Of a DNA stretch of 64,000 bases, positions 1 to 12,137 are shown one piece after another. The stretch covers positions 112,735 to 176,734 of the forward strand of contig JAQRGB010000012.1 of NCBI GenBank assembly GCA_029237605.1, written 5' to 3'. Position 1 is the first letter of the stretch. Every line of letters starts with the position of its first letter. The position numbers were made by a program, and so were the translations under genes. The notes under the pieces are model-generated. The model ran no database searches and was not told the DNA's origin. It was given only the letters and a program-made list of their open reading frames with translations. Origin of the DNA: Candidatus Thiodubiliella sp. GTDB taxonomy: Bacteria; Pseudomonadota; Gammaproteobacteria; PS1; Pseudothioglobaceae.

Positions 1-16
1 TAATCTAAACGAAAAG

Positions 17-38
17 TATTACATAAATATTACATAAA
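17..38. repeat. tandem 11-bp direct repeat (two copies)
   Basis: The unit TATTACATAAA occurs twice head to tail in an AT-rich leader about 90 bases before the first gene. It could be a binding site or simple low-complexity slippage. Nothing else in the leader supports a choice. Confidence 0.5.
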
Positions 39-128
39 TCTAGATTTATTATTAAAATATATATTTATCAAAACTTATGTTAAATATTGCGCCATCTCCA
101 TTATTATTTATGAAAAAATTATAAGTCT

Positions 129-1136
129 GTGCATGCAATAATTAAAGCACTAAAGTCACTTGCTACAAAGGACCGTAAAGCCGCCAATGAATCATTTTTC
201 AAAACTGGTAAGGGCGAATATGCACAGCATGATGAATTTATTGGCATACGTGCGTCACAAATCCGACAAATAGCAAAGAAATATTTTAAATCACTTACTT
301 TTAATGAAATTGATAAGCTTATTAACCACCCCATTCACGAAGTACGTCATTGCGGGCTCATTATACTGGTTAGCCAATATCAGGCAGGTAACAAGAGTGC
401 TATTTTTAATTACTATATCAATAATATCCATGCGGTTAATAATTGGGATTTAGTTGATACAACCACACCACAAATTATTGGTGATTACCTATACCAACAT
501 CAAGATAAACTGTCATTACTGTTTGATTTTGCACAATCATCTAACCTTTGGAAAAAACGCATTGCCATTGTAGCAACTTGGTCTTTTATAAAGAACGGTG
601 AGTTTGCGCCAACACTTAAAATCACTAAATTATTATTAAGAGACGAGCACGACTTGATTCACAAGGCTATTGGCTGGATGCTTAGAGAAATATATAAAAA
701 GAATACTGATGTTTGTAAAATATTCTTACGAAATAATTATACTCAGCTACCTAGAACTACTTTAAGATATGCAATTGAACGTATGCATAAAAACGAAAGG
801 TTGCTTTACTTAAAAGGGGAATTTTCTTTGAAATATCAAATCAATTTTTATGTACCAATAAAATATGCACAAGTTGTTAAAAATGCAATGTTTGACGCAG
901 GCGCTGGTAAATTTGATAATTACGAGCATTGTGCATGGCAGACTTTAGGTACGGGGCAGTTCAAGCCCATTGGTGATGCTCGTCCTATAATTGGTGAATT
1001 AAATAAACTTAAGGTACTTGAAGAATACAAAGTTGAAATGTTATGCACAAAAGATAAGATTAAACAGGTAATAAGTGTAATGAAACTCACGCATCCTTAT
1101 GAGCAAGTAGCTTATTCAATATTTAAAATGGAGTAA
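129..1136 (+). CDS. AlkD-like DNA alkylation repair protein fused to a NIF3/YqfO-like domain
   Basis: Residues 1 to about 230 resemble AlkD-family HEAT-repeat DNA glycosylases, which remove alkylated bases; the N-terminal FFKTGKGEYA stretch and an internal NNWDLVD are family-like. From residue 234 the protein becomes a separate domain of about 102 residues (INFYVP, CAWQTLGTGQF, THPYEQVAY) typical of the stand-alone YqfO/NIF3-like PII-fold proteins. A TTG at 828, preceded 8 to 14 bases upstream by AAGGGGA, looks like the original start of a second gene, so the fusion may have arisen by loss of the alkD stop codon. The domain order is seen; glycosylase activity is inferred. The next gene begins 2 bases after the stop. 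Confidence 0.75.
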   Translation: MHAIIKALKSLATKDRKAANESFFKTGKGEYAQHDEFIGIRASQIRQIAKKYFKSLTFNEIDKLINHPIHEVRHCGLIILVSQYQAGNKSAIFNYYINNIHAVNNWDLVDTTTPQIIGDYLYQHQDKLSLLFDFAQSSNLWKKRIAIVATWSFIKNGEFAPTLKITKLLLRDEHDLIHKAIGWMLREIYKKNTDVCKIFLRNNYTQLPRTTLRYAIERMHKNERLLYLKGEFSLKYQINFYVPIKYAQVVKNAMFDAGAGKFDNYEHCAWQTLGTGQFKPIGDARPIIGELNKLKVLEEYKVEMLCTKDKIKQVISVMKLTHPYEQVAYSIFKME

Positions 1137-1138
1137 CT

Positions 1139-2201
1139 ATGAGCAAATCTTATGAACATGGCTTTATGTTGAGCTTATTAATATTAGCCATCAGTGGTGT
1201 GGTGTGGTTATTCACACCTCTTATTCCTTCTTTGTTTTTAGCATTATTAATTACAATTACCACTTTTTCACAATATGAAAAATTTAGAAAAAGATTTTCA
1301 GATTCTATTTCTGCACTTATAATGACATTACTAGTACCGACTACTCTCATTCTGCCATTAATTTATATTTTATTAATTAGTGGATTAGAAATCTCTAAAT
1401 TAATACAAATTATTAATACCAATTTTAATACTGGAAAAATTGACCGCTTGGCCTCCGACTTATCAAATCATCTCAGGCCTGCCATTATCAGAATCAATCA
1501 AAGAAACACTAAATGCAGCGCTAAGTAATAACTTAGATGGGTTACTAACAAATACCAAAAACTTTGCGCTAAGCATTCTAAAAAGCATTGTATCCTTATC
1601 CTCTTCTATTGTATTTTTTTTTATTATTACCATATTTTCGCTATACTATTTTTATATTGACGGCAGAAATACCGTGAAAAAATTAAAGAAATTATCGCCA
1701 CTCGAAAGCCACTTAGATAATATCTTATTCGACCAGTTTTCAAACTTATCTATGACTTTAGTTAGCAGTGTATTTATCGTTGCAATATTACAAGGCGTGG
1801 TATTCTCTATTGGTGTAATGATTGTTGGATTACCAACTTTGTTCTTTGGAATTGCAATGGCATTAGCAAGTTTTATACCAGTTCTGGGAGGGATTATTAT
1901 TTGGTTGCCTTTAACACTATATCTATACACACAAGGACAGAGCGCCAATGCTATTGTTATTCTTGTGTTTGGTGCATTATTGGTTGGCGCTATTATTGAC
2001 AACATTATTAGACCCATTATTATCAAAAAATTATCTAGTAGATTAGCAGAAAAAAGTATATTAGACCATACGCTAATCACTGTTTTATCAACACTGGCTG
2101 GTATTATTCAATTTGGCATTTTAGGTTTGTTTATAGGACCTATTATTGCTGCAATGGCGATTAGCATTTTTGATATATACGAGCTAAAAAAAGGTATCTA
2201 A
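1139..2201 (+). CDS. AI-2E/PerM-family transporter, frame broken by adapter
   Basis: A polytopic membrane protein of the AI-2E exporter-like (PerM/YdiK) family. The first 100 residues hold three hydrophobic segments. After the adapter at 1442-1461 the protein resumes in another frame with SGLPLSESIKETLN and continues through the family C-terminal helices, including the ASFIPVLGG motif and the final GPIIAA segment. Together the parts give about 350 residues, the usual family size. The frame change coincides with the adapter, so I treat the gene as intact in the organism. Substrate is unknown; many members are not autoinducer exporters. It follows the AlkD fusion by 2 bases and may share its transcript. 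Confidence 0.75.
1442..1461 (-). other. sequencing adapter fragment, type A, 20 nt
   Basis: Reverse complement of AAGTCGGAGGCCAAGCGGTC. It sits exactly where the perM-like gene changes frame and is locally G+C-rich against the AT-rich background. It matches the first 20 bases of the MGI/BGI read-1 adapter as I remember it. Confidence 0.93.
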
Positions 2202-2269
2202 ATAATCCTAATAGTTTTTAACAAAAGCAAATTATTCATAAATGATGAAAATATTGATTACTTTTAAGT

Positions 2270-3180
2270 TTAGCGTCTAAAAGACAATAATACTACACCC
2301 AACATAACTAAACTAATGCCAAAAATCTGATAAATTCCAAATGGCTCAGAAAGTATCAATACCGCCAGTACGATTGTAATAACAGGACCTAATATTCCAA
2401 CAATACTTGTTTGCAAGGGTGAAATTCTGTGAATTGCCTCACTGATTAGGAAACTAGGGATAACTGTACTTACTATTGCTAATAAAAATACCCAAATCCA
2501 TGCATTAAGTCGGATCGTAGCCATGTCTTGAGACAAATCAAATAATAAAAAATAAAAAAATAAAACAAATATACTGGAAGCGCTCATAGCAATTGCGGTA
2601 AACAAAACAGAACCAATTCTACTGATAATTTTTTTACTAAATAATACATAAAATGCATAACTTAATGCTGAGAATGATACTAATATAACGCCAGTTATGA
2701 CATTATTACTGTATTACTCAATAAGTTTTCTTGATTAAACATAATCCATAATCCATAATAAATTATAACTAATACAGCAATTATGCGTTTAGTTAATGGC
2801 GTGGAAAAGAAAATCGCACCTAAAATTGCAGTAAAAGCAGGATAAGTAAACAAAGTCAATCTTTCTAAACCAGCAGAGATGTATTCAAGGCCTTTTAAGT
2901 CTAATAAAGATGCTAAAAAATAGCCTATAAAACCTAGCCAAATAATATTAAAAACTGTTTTTTGAGTTAGCATTCTAGATACACTTCTTTTCCAAAGAAA
3001 ATAACTTAATATAGTAAAATAAATAGGTAGGGAAATTGCCATACGTAGCATAAGAACAACATCACTATTTAACCCTTCAAAATAAGCTAACTTGATGAAT
3101 ATGGATTTGAGGGCAAATAAAAATGTACCTAAAAATGCTAATAAAAAGCCTAAATAGATATTTTGTTGAGTACTATTCAT
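2270..3180 (-). pseudogene. EamA/DMT-family transporter, frameshifted and adapter-scarred
   Basis: A ten-helix drug/metabolite-type permease read in two pieces. The N-terminal 161 residues (2695-3180) contain the first EamA repeat and stop at 2695. The second repeat is open in another frame from about 2703 down to 2270. The break near 2695-2705 has no adapter, so it is a real one-base indel or a consensus error. A second lesion is the type B adapter at 2507-2527, read in frame as DMATIRL in place of about seven native residues. Substrate unknown. If the indel is real the gene is a recent pseudogene; otherwise it is a normal transporter of about 300 residues. Confidence 0.7.
2507..2527 (+). 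other. sequencing adapter fragment, type B, 21 nt
   Basis: Starts AAGTCGGATCGTAGCCATGT and lies in the second half of the DMT transporter, in frame. It matches the MGI/BGI read-2 adapter as I remember it, and the same bases recur at eight other sites in the window. Confidence 0.93.
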
Positions 3181-3227
3181 AAATTTTGTAATTATAATAT
3201 ACTTTTATTTACTAAAAAAACAGGTTG

Positions 3228-3686
3228 ATGCTAAAAAAACTCGTTAAATTTATAGAAAATAATTATCCTGATAGTAATATTGATAATTATTTGGATGCTA
3301 AATACATACAACTCAGTAATCCACAATTAAAACAAATTGCTGATGCCCTAGATAGCGGTAAGTTGCAAATAAAACCAGCATCAAGTTGTATAGCAGAAAA
3401 TTTTATTTTTCATTTTGGCGATACAGTAATATTAGTGCAAAAAGATAACAATATCTACCACGCTGAATTTGCATGGGAAACAGATTTTTTAGCGATTCAT
3501 TCAACCAGAAATAAAGGTAAGGGATTTTATTTTATTGAGTTTGAATTTAATGACGATTATCAAGTAACACTAAAAGAAACAAATAAATCATTAGAAGACC
3601 AAATAAGAAATATTGAACAAGATAAAGAATTGGTTGACAAAACGATGCTTATTTTAAAGGGCTTTATGAGCACTATATCAAAGTAA
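3228..3686 (+). CDS. hypothetical protein, 152 residues
   Basis: I do not recognise this protein. It is soluble, with no signal peptide or membrane segment. The N-terminal third is predicted helical, the middle (about 55-110) is rich in aromatic and beta-type residues (FHFGDTVILV, FAWETDFLAIH), and the C-terminal third is charged and probably helical. An in-frame TTG lies three bases before the ATG chosen here. It stands alone between the divergent DMT transporter and the convergent ihfA. The unbroken frame and protein-like composition support a real gene. Confidence 0.65.
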   Translation: MLKKLVKFIENNYPDSNIDNYLDAKYIQLSNPQLKQIADALDSGKLQIKPASSCIAENFIFHFGDTVILVQKDNNIYHAEFAWETDFLAIHSTRNKGKGFYFIEFEFNDDYQVTLKETNKSLEDQIRNIEQDKELVDKTMLILKGFMSTISK

Positions 3687-3773
3687 TTACCAACAAACAA
3701 AATATCAAAACTACCTATAAATACAAAATACTATAATTTATGTCTTTTTGGTATAAATGATATATTAAAATAT

Positions 3774-4061
3774 TTAAACACCTGACTTTGTTATCTTCTT
3801 AAGCTTTAGCCCAGCCTTAAAAGTTGCTACTTTTCTTGCTGAAATTATTACTGGCTCGCCTGTTTTTGGATTTCTACCTGGGCGAGCTACTTTCTCCCTA
3901 ACTACAAAATTACCAAAGCCAGATAATTTAACATCTTCACCTTTGGAAAGAGAATCTTTAATCACATCAAAAAAATTATTTACCATTGATAGAGCTTGAT
4001 TGTGTGTGATACCAATTTGGTCTACCAATAAATTAGCTATATCTTTTTTAGTAATTGACAT
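3774..4061 (-). CDS. ihfA: integration host factor subunit alpha
   Basis: A 95-residue HU/IHF-family DNA-bending protein, the normal IHF-alpha length. It has the N-terminal ITKKDIANLL helix, the KLSGFGNFVV strand and the arm RPGRNPKTGEPV that inserts into the minor groove. It directly follows pheT with a one-base stop/start overlap (ATAA), the same pheT-ihfA arrangement as in E. coli. That position separates it from hupA, hupB and ihfB. The partner ihfB is not in the window. Confidence 0.95.
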   Translation of the reverse strand: MSITKKDIANLLVDQIGITHNQALSMVNNFFDVIKDSLSKGEDVKLSGFGNFVVREKVARPGRNPKTGEPVIISARKVATFKAGLKLKKITKSGV

Positions 4062-6427
4062 TATCTCTGTACCGCGTCAAATTTTTTTTGCATTAATGCC
4101 AATACTTCACTAACTTTACTATTAACTTCGTCATCATTTAAAGTCGCCTTAAGTGATTGATAAGTTAAATTAAGTGCAACACTTTTTTTACCCGGCTCAA
4201 TATTTTTACCTGCATAAATGTCAAACAAATTGACATTAACAAAGTCAGGTTGCTGTAACGCTTCAATGCTATTTATTAATTCGGCTACAGGTATCGCTTC
4301 ATTTAACATCAAGGCAATATCACGCTGAACCTCTTGATACTGAGAGAAGGATTTATATTTAGCTACTCTTCCTGATAATACGGCATTTAACTCTATTTCA
4401 AATAAATAACACTTAGGTAATGATAATTCTTTAGCTACATTTGGTGCTAACGCGCCAATCCATCCCACTTGCTCAGCATTAAATTCTATCTTAGCAGTTT
4501 GTCCTTTTTGCAAGACTGGATGCTCACCTGTTGTAAATGTAAACTTAGTAGATGTTAATTCAAACAATGATTCCAAGTCAGCCTTTGCATCAAAAAAATC
4601 CAATGGCACTGCTTCACTTGCCCACTGTACATTAAAACGATTACCCGAAATAATGCCTGCTAATTTATTCAATTGTTTATTTGCTTCAATACCATCAAAA
4701 CATAATCCTATTTCAAAGAATCTTGCATTACTATGCCCACGTCTCTGATTTGACTCAACGCTTTGCAACAATCCCGACATAAGTGACGAACGCATCACCG
4801 ACATATCTGCTGAAATTGGATTAGACAATACAATCTTATTGGCATTAGCATTAATTAAGTTATGGTATTTCTCTGAAACAAAACTATAGGTAATTACTTC
4901 TTGATAGCCACGCGCTACTAAAAACTGCGATATATCGTATTTATCAAGTTGTGCCTCTGGCATTGCGTCTATATTTACATCAAACATAAGCTTTTGTACT
5001 GGTAATTTATCGTAACCATACAATCTTGCTAATTCTTCAATAAGATCTAACGAAATACGAATATCAAATCTAAAGCTAGGTGGGATGATTGTCCAAGAAT
5101 TATCTGTTTTATCGCAAATTTCAAAACCTAGTCCAATGAATTTCTCCTCAACCCATTTAGAATCTAACTCAAAACCTAAAATCTTATAAATTTTATCTTG
5201 GGTAATAGTAATTGGTGTTAATTCTGGTAAATTAACTTTGTCAATACAAGTACTCACATCACTCGCCCGCCCGCCACAAATTTCAATAATTAATTGTGTA
5301 GCACGTTCCATTGCCACCTCAGTAATGGCAAAATCTACACCGCGTTCAAAGCGCAATGATGACTCAGTGTGTAAGCCATAATTTCTAGCAATACCTGCAA
5401 TTGATATTGGGTTAAAAAATGCACTTTCTAATAAAATATCTATACTATTGGGCTGTGTTGAACTCAACATAGAACCTATTACACCTGCAATTGCAAGCAC
5501 TTTTTCATCATCACTAATCACCAAAGTGTCGCCTTGTAATGTGACTATGGTTTCATTTAATAACTCACATTTTTCACCTAATTTAGCATTTCTAACTTCT
5601 ATACTGCCATTAATTTTAAGTGCATCAAATGCATGCATAGGCTGACCAAGCTCTAATAAAACATAGTTAATAATATCAACTACAGGAGAGTGTAATACCT
5701 GGCCAGAACGCATGAGTTTGTCAACCATCCATTTAGGTATTTCAACCGTATTATCAATACCTAAAATACTTCTAGTTAAATATTTAGGGCAAGCAGTTGT
5801 GTTACTAACGTTAGTCTTGATGCTTGATATACCTTGCGCTGAAACACTAATATTAGGCATTTTAAATGGTAAGCCATAATTAGCACTAACTTCACGCGCC
5901 ACACCCAATACCGAGAAACAATCAGCACGATTAGGAGTGATGTTCAACTCAATAATATTGTCGTCTAAATCTAAATATTTTCTTATATTTTTGCCAATTG
6001 GCGCATCAGAATCTAACTCACTAATACTATTTGAATCATCTGCTATACCAAGTTCAACTTCTGAGCAAATCATACCGAATGACTCAACGCCACGGATTTT
6101 GGCTTTTTTGATTTTCAATCCATTTGGTAATATAGCACCAACCATAGCAACAATCACTTTTAAATTGGCACGAATATTTACAGCCCCACAAATAATTTGC
6201 AAGTTATTATTTTCACCAATATTCACTTGACAGAGACTTAACTTATCTGCATTAGGATGCTTTTCACAACTCATCACATAACCCACCACTACATTTTCAA
6301 AATAAGGGGCAACAGGTACAATGCTATCGACCTCTAAACCAGCCATCGTCAAACGTTCTGCTAATGCCTCATCACTAATCTTTGGATTAACCCATTCTCG
6401 TAACCATGTTGTTAAGTCGGAGGCCAA
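4061..6427 (-). CDS. pheT: phenylalanine-tRNA ligase beta subunit, N-terminus replaced by adapter
   Basis: Beta subunit of the alpha2-beta2 synthetase that charges tRNA-Phe. Visible in order: the OB-fold tRNA-binding domain (about 40-150, with HPNADKL), the B3/B4 editing region, the B5 domain, a catalytic-like core and the C-terminal FDX-ACB anticodon-binding domain. At 788 residues it is near full length. The first five codons (read from TTG as MASDL) come from the type A adapter at 6414; native coding begins at TTWLREWVNPK. The true start, expected a few codons upstream, is lost. The gene lies between pheS and ihfA. Confidence 0.93.
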   Translation of the reverse strand: MASDLTTWLREWVNPKISDEALAERLTMAGLEVDSIVPVAPYFENVVVGYVMSCEKHPNADKLSLCQVNIGENNNLQIICGAVNIRANLKVIVAMVGAILPNGLKIKKAKIRGVESFGMICSEVELGIADDSNSISELDSDAPIGKNIRKYLDLDDNIIELNITPNRADCFSVLGVAREVSANYGLPFKMPNISVSAQGISSIKTNVSNTTACPKYLTRSILGIDNTVEIPKWMVDKLMRSGQVLHSPVVDIINYVLLELGQPMHAFDALKINGSIEVRNAKLGEKCELLNETIVTLQGDTLVISDDEKVLAIAGVIGSMLSSTQPNSIDILLESAFFNPISIAGIARNYGLHTESSLRFERGVDFAITEVAMERATQLIIEICGGRASDVSTCIDKVNLPELTPITITQDKIYKILGFELDSKWVEEKFIGLGFEICDKTDNSWTIIPPSFRFDIRISLDLIEELARLYGYDKLPVQKLMFDVNIDAMPEAQLDKYDISQFLVARGYQEVITYSFVSEKYHNLINANANKIVLSNPISADMSVMRSSLMSGLLQSVESNQRRGHSNARFFEIGLCFDGIEANKQLNKLAGIISGNRFNVQWASEAVPLDFFDAKADLESLFELTSTKFTFTTGEHPVLQKGQTAKIEFNAEQVGWIGALAPNVAKELSLPKCYLFEIELNAVLSGRVAKYKSFSQYQEVQRDIALMLNEAIPVAELINSIEALQQPDFVNVNLFDIYAGKNIEPGKKSVALNLTYQSLKATLNDDEVNSKVSEVLALMQKKFDAVQR

Positions 6428-6449
6428 GCGGTCTTAGGAGACAATCCTT
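6414..6449 (+). other. sequencing adapter, type A, with possible barcode start
   Basis: Bases 6414-6439 match 26 bases of the type A adapter; GACAA follows with one A missing. The next five bases, TCCTT, equal the start of the 10-base barcode-like sequence seen on the minus strand at 52462-52471. The adapter removes the pheT start codon. The 181 bases from 6450 to 6630 hold no gene I can see, although pheS and pheT are normally close together, so the join may be false. Confidence 0.92.
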
Positions 6450-6630
6450 GAAAATATATATTAAAGTCTTTAAGCGCAAAACAAGTTTTGATATTTGCTT
6501 AAATTGATTTAAGTAATTTTTTGTTCTCAGTATTATTTTTGTAGAGATAACAATAAGTATCTTTACAAAAAATACCCTGGGAATGAAAAAAATATCATTG
6601 TTAAAAATTATCATATTTATTCAGGTTGAA

Positions 6631-8107
<1,477 letters not shown>

Positions 8108-8166
8108 AACAAATCTCCAGAGATAAAACAAATATTAATTAAAAAAAATCAGCCTTAATTCTACAC

Positions 8167-8523
8167 TTAGTTTAAAGATGCTTTGGCTTGATTTGCAATT
8201 TTTGCAAATGCAGCTTTATCAAAAATAGCAATATCTGATAATACCTTACGGTCAATTTCAATACCAGCTTTATTCATCCCATCAATCATTTTTGAATAAC
8301 TTAAACCATTATTACGTGCTTCAGCATTAATACGTACAATCCAAAGTCTACGAAATTGACGTCGTCTTTGACGACGATCTCTATACGCATATTGGCCTGC
8401 CTTGATAACAGCTTGCTTAGCAACACGATAGACCTTTGATCTTGCGCCATAATAACCCTTGGCCTTCTTTAAAATTTTCTTATGTTTTGCATGCGCCTGC
8501 ACGCCTCTTGATACTCTTGCCAT
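8167..8523 (-). CDS. rplT: 50S ribosomal protein L20
   Basis: 118 residues, the normal L20 length. The basic N-terminal extension ([20 protein letters not shown]) and the following arginine-rich [15 protein letters not shown] segment are diagnostic. L20 binds 23S rRNA early in 50S assembly and in enterics represses rpmI-rplT translation. It sits 14 bases downstream of rpmI in the conserved infC-rpmI-rplT unit. I did not resolve an L20 operator. Confidence 0.97.
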   Translation of the reverse strand: MARVSRGVQAHAKHKKILKKAKGYYGARSKVYRVAKQAVIKAGQYAYRDRRQRRRQFRRLWIVRINAEARNNGLSYSKMIDGMNKAGIEIDRKVLSDIAIFDKAAFAKIANQAKASLN

Positions 8524-8537
8524 TTTCTATACTCCTA

Positions 8538-8735
8538 TTAACTATACGGTAACATTTTACGAACCATTGGTACGTCTACTTTCTCGATTGTATCTGGTGC
8601 GCGCAATGAACGTTTTCTAGAAGTACTCTTTTTTGTCAAAATATGACGTAAATGAGAATGTTTGCATTTATAACCACCACTGGCAGTTTTTGTGAAACGC
8701 TTTGCAGCGCCTCTATTGGTTTTTAATTTTGGCAT
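8538..8735 (-). CDS. rpmI: 50S ribosomal protein L35
   Basis: 65 residues from the ATG at 8735 ([14 protein letters not shown]); a second ATG lies one codon upstream, but L35 proteins begin MPK. The [10 protein letters not shown] and lysine-rich core and the C-terminal RKMLPYS are family hallmarks. It lies between infC and rplT, as is general in bacteria. Confidence 0.97.
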   Translation of the reverse strand: MPKLKTNRGAAKRFTKTASGGYKCKHSHLRHILTKKSTSRKRSLRAPDTIEKVDVPMVRKMLPYS

Positions 8736-8833
8736 CATTTTCTCCTTGTCCTATTGGACATATAACTACTTTTTTTTAGCAGTATTTTATTAACATTAAA
8801 AAACAAATATAGTGTTTTATATAAGCACTATAT

Positions 8834-9358
8834 TTATTTTTTCTTTGATTTGGGTGCCAGCATCATGCCAAGCTGACGACCCTCCATCTTTGCTTTTTGT
8901 TCTACATTAGCAAATTCTTCTGTATCTTTTTCAATTCTATCTAACATTTCCATGCCGAGTTCTCTGTGTTGCATTTCACGCCCACGAAACCAAATACCAA
9001 CCTTGACCTTATCGCCATTATCTAAAAACTTAACTAAGTTTTTAAATTTGATCTGGTAATCACCTTCTTCTGTACCAGGACGATATTTAATAGTTTTAAC
9101 AGTTGCTTTCTTTTGTTTCTTCTTTTGTTCACTCAGTTGTTTTTTCTGCTCGTATACAAACTTACCAAAATCCATTATTTTGCAAACAGGTGGTTCAGCA
9201 TTTGGCGACACTTCCACTAAGTCTAATCTAGCATCTGCTGCCATTTTTAATGCTTTTATTATATCTAATACTCCAACTTGATCACTTTTATTATCAATAA
9301 CACGAACTTTAGGTGCTTTAATATACTTATTTATACGTATTTTGTTTGATTTTTTAAT
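8834..9358 (-). CDS. infC: translation initiation factor IF-3 with ATT start
   Basis: IF-3 prevents premature 50S joining and discriminates initiator tRNA. The frame runs upstream of the first ATG (9244) into family-like residues (INKYIKAPKVRVI) and reaches two adjacent ATT codons at 9361 and 9358. AUU initiation of infC is well known and serves autoregulation by IF-3. TGAGGAA, which overlaps the thrS stop, is five bases from the ATT at 9358, so I choose that start (174 residues). PNAEPPVCKIMDFGK, the basic linker and FRGREMQHRELG are typical. It follows thrS by 9 bases. Confidence 0.92.
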   Translation of the reverse strand: MKKSNKIRINKYIKAPKVRVIDNKSDQVGVLDIIKALKMAADARLDLVEVSPNAEPPVCKIMDFGKFVYEQKKQLSEQKKKQKKATVKTIKYRPGTEEGDYQIKFKNLVKFLDNGDKVKVGIWFRGREMQHRELGMEMLDRIEKDTEEFANVEQKAKMEGRQLGMMLAPKSKKK

Positions 9359-9367
9359 AATTATTCC

Positions 9368-11266
9368 TCATTGTTCCTCTTTTATTAACTCAACAAATTC
9401 ATTAATTGACATAGATCCAAGATCTTCACCACCACGTTTACGTATTGAAATCTCTTTATTTTTCATTTCCCTATCACCTACAACTAACAAATATGGAAAA
9501 CGCTGCATAGAATGTTCGCGTATTTTAAAGCCTATCTTCTCATTTCGCAAGTCCGAAATCACTCTAAGCCCTTGTTTTTTTAATTTTTTCTCAATAATGA
9601 GAGCAAAATCAGCTTGTTTTTCAGAAATATTTAAAATAACTGCTTGAATTGGTGCAAGCCACGATGGAAATGCACCTTCGTAATGCTCAATCAAAATACC
9701 GACAAATCTTTCTAAAGAGCCAACAATAGCACGATGCAACATAACTGGAGTTTGTTTAGAGTTATCTTCAGCGATGAATTGTGCACCTAAACGCTGTGGC
9801 ATAGAAAAATCTACCTGCAAGGTACCACACTGCCATTGCCTATCTAAACAATCTTTTAAAACAAACTCAATCTTAGGTCCGTAGAATGCACCTTCGCCTT
9901 TTTGCAATTCCCAGACGATACCTTTGGCGTTTAATGCTTCAACCAATGCCGCTTCTGCTCGGTCCCACACTTCATCTAAACCAACGCGCTTTTCAGGGCG
10001 GGTAGAAAGCTTAATATCCACATTTTCAAAGCCAAAATGCTTATAAACTTCAAAAGTTAAATCAATAAATTTTGATACTTCTGATTGAATTTGCTTACTA
10101 CTGCAAAAAATATGCCCGTCATCCTGTACAAAATTACGTACTCGCATAATACCGTGTAAAGTACCTGATGGTTCGTTACGATGACAAGATCCGAACTCTG
10201 CCAAACGTAATGGCAAATCACGATAAGATTTCAGGCCCTGATTATAAATCTGAATATGTGCAGGACAATTCATTGGTTTTACTGCATAATCACGATTATC
10301 ACTTGATGTAGTAAACATTGCATCGCCAAATTTATCCCAATGCCCTGATTTTTCCCAAAGACTTTTGTCAATCAATTGTGGCGTATGTACTTCTTTATAG
10401 TCATTATTTCTAAATACTGAGCGCATAGTTTGTTCGACAATTTGATACAAAGTCCATCCTTTCTCATGCCAAAATACCATACCTGGCGCTTCTTCTTGCA
10501 TATGAAACAAATCTTGTGTTTTGCCAATCTTACGATGGTCACGTTTTTCAGCTTCCTCCAAACGGTATAAATAACCTTCTAATTCTTCTTTATTGCGCCA
10601 AGCAGTACCATATACCCGTTGTAACATTTCATTATTAGAATCACCGCGCCAATAGGCTCCTGCTAATTTTGTCAACTTAAAAGCTTTAAGCTTAGCGGTT
10701 GAAGGCACGTGTGGCCCACGACATAAATCAATGAAGTCACCTTGCTGGTAAAGTGATAAAACTTGCTTTGCAGGAATAGATTCTATAATTTCTGCCTTGT
10801 AATACTCGCCCTTATCTTTGAAAAATTTAATAGCTTCATCGCGCGACATTTCGCTACGCTCAATCTTTAAATTTTGCTTAACCAGCTTATTCATATTTTT
10901 TTCAATTTTAACTAAATCATCTTCTAAAAAACCGTCTTTATACGCAAAATCATAAAAAAACCCATTGTCAATTACTGGTCCAATAGTTACTTGCGCATCA
11001 GGGTAAAGCATCTGCGTAGCCTGTGCTAATAAATGTGCGGTAGAATGACGAATTGTCTCAATCCCTTCTTTATCCTTATCGGTGATAATGGATAAAATAC
11101 TGTTGGATTCAATCAAAAACGAAGCATCTACGAGCTCACCATTCACCTTGCCAGCAATGGTTGCCTTAGCCAAACCTGAGCCAATCGACTTAGCAACATC
11201 AAAAACACTGATAGTCTGCTGGTCAAAGGATTTTTCAGTACCATCTGGCAGTGTAATAATTAACAT
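9368..11266 (-). CDS. thrS: threonine-tRNA ligase
   Basis: 632 residues, close to the usual 640. Domains in order: TGS (1-60), the SAD editing domain with [10 protein letters not shown] near 75, the class II catalytic core from about 240 with the zinc-binding Cys of MNCPAH, motif 2 ([11 protein letters not shown]), and the C-terminal anticodon-binding domain ([13 protein letters not shown]). It charges tRNA-Thr in the cytoplasm. First gene of the thrS-infC-rpmI-rplT-(slyB-like)-pheS-pheT-ihfA unit; a promoter is expected in the long gap upstream. Confidence 0.97.
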   Translation of the reverse strand: MLIITLPDGTEKSFDQQTISVFDVAKSIGSGLAKATIAGKVNGELVDASFLIESNSILSIITDKDKEGIETIRHSTAHLLAQATQMLYPDAQVTIGPVIDNGFFYDFAYKDGFLEDDLVKIEKNMNKLVKQNLKIERSEMSRDEAIKFFKDKGEYYKAEIIESIPAKQVLSLYQQGDFIDLCRGPHVPSTAKLKAFKLTKLAGAYWRGDSNNEMLQRVYGTAWRNKEELEGYLYRLEEAEKRDHRKIGKTQDLFHMQEEAPGMVFWHEKGWTLYQIVEQTMRSVFRNNDYKEVHTPQLIDKSLWEKSGHWDKFGDAMFTTSSDNRDYAVKPMNCPAHIQIYNQGLKSYRDLPLRLAEFGSCHRNEPSGTLHGIMRVRNFVQDDGHIFCSSKQIQSEVSKFIDLTFEVYKHFGFENVDIKLSTRPEKRVGLDEVWDRAEAALVEALNAKGIVWELQKGEGAFYGPKIEFVLKDCLDRQWQCGTLQVDFSMPQRLGAQFIAEDNSKQTPVMLHRAIVGSLERFVGILIEHYEGAFPSWLAPIQAVILNISEKQADFALIIEKKLKKQGLRVISDLRNEKIGFKIREHSMQRFPYLLVVGDREMKNKEISIRKRGGEDLGSMSINEFVELIKEEQ

Positions 11267-12137
11267 GTATAAAATTTAAAAATAAAAAGAAATATTTTAC
11301 GCTAAAACCTTTAATTGTATAAGGTATTCGCATAATTTTTCATTTTAACTACCATCTTTGTAGTTTTTACAAAAAAATCTATTTCATCCATCAAAACTCA
11401 AAAACATCTTATTTTTATAGGTTTTTATTTCTTTAAAATTTATATCATCAATAATAAATTAATTAAAGTTAATAAATTTATTTTAAGACATGATAAAAAG
11501 GTATTTGTACGACCTGTAATAAGTAAATTTAACACAGAAATTGAATGTAAGCTTGCAAAGCAATAATTATCAAAAGAAAAATAAAAAGAACGCAAGAAGA
11601 ATTCAAAAACAAAATATTAATAATCCTAAAATTACTGTTTAAGCGTTTTATTGTGCATAGGCATACTGCTTTTATTAAAATAAAAATTAAGACACATTAG
11701 CTACTTTATACTTTTTTTCTCTTCCTTAGTCTTTTAAGCATCTCATTTATTAAAATTCTTTATCTTTATAATTTAATAATGCGAATGCTAAAATATTGAA
11801 CCAAGGTATTTAACACTGAACCACACTACCATAACAGATTTTACAGCCTTTTATTATTTATTAAAATATAACAATTATTCAAACTTCGCACTTGTTTAAA
11901 ATATTCATACTAGTTTTAAAATTACATCTCATAGCAATAAGTTATAATCTAGTTTTATTTGTTCTTAATCTATTATATCTTATCTAAATCGTGATAAAGT
12001 TTGAGCAGCCAAAATGTGCATTCAATCACATAGCAAATAGATGAACGTTATTTGTTGTTGTTAATATAAAAATTAAATTTATTTTAAAAATAATTTGAAT
12101 TTATTTATTTGAGTTTCTTTTTAAATTACCAAAAGTT
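11267..12137. other. 871-bp AT-rich region without a recognisable gene
   Basis: Lies between the starts of thrS and the end of recJ. It is very AT-rich, with stops in all frames. I see short lysine-rich open stretches around 11460-11640 on the plus strand interrupted by stops, which could be a long-dead gene, but no family is recognisable. It must contain the thrS promoter near 11267-11350, which I could not place with confidence. Confidence 0.6.

Noticed and set aside
11267..12137. A hidden gene in the longest gap
   Set aside because: Stops occur in all six frames at short intervals and no conserved motif could be recognised.
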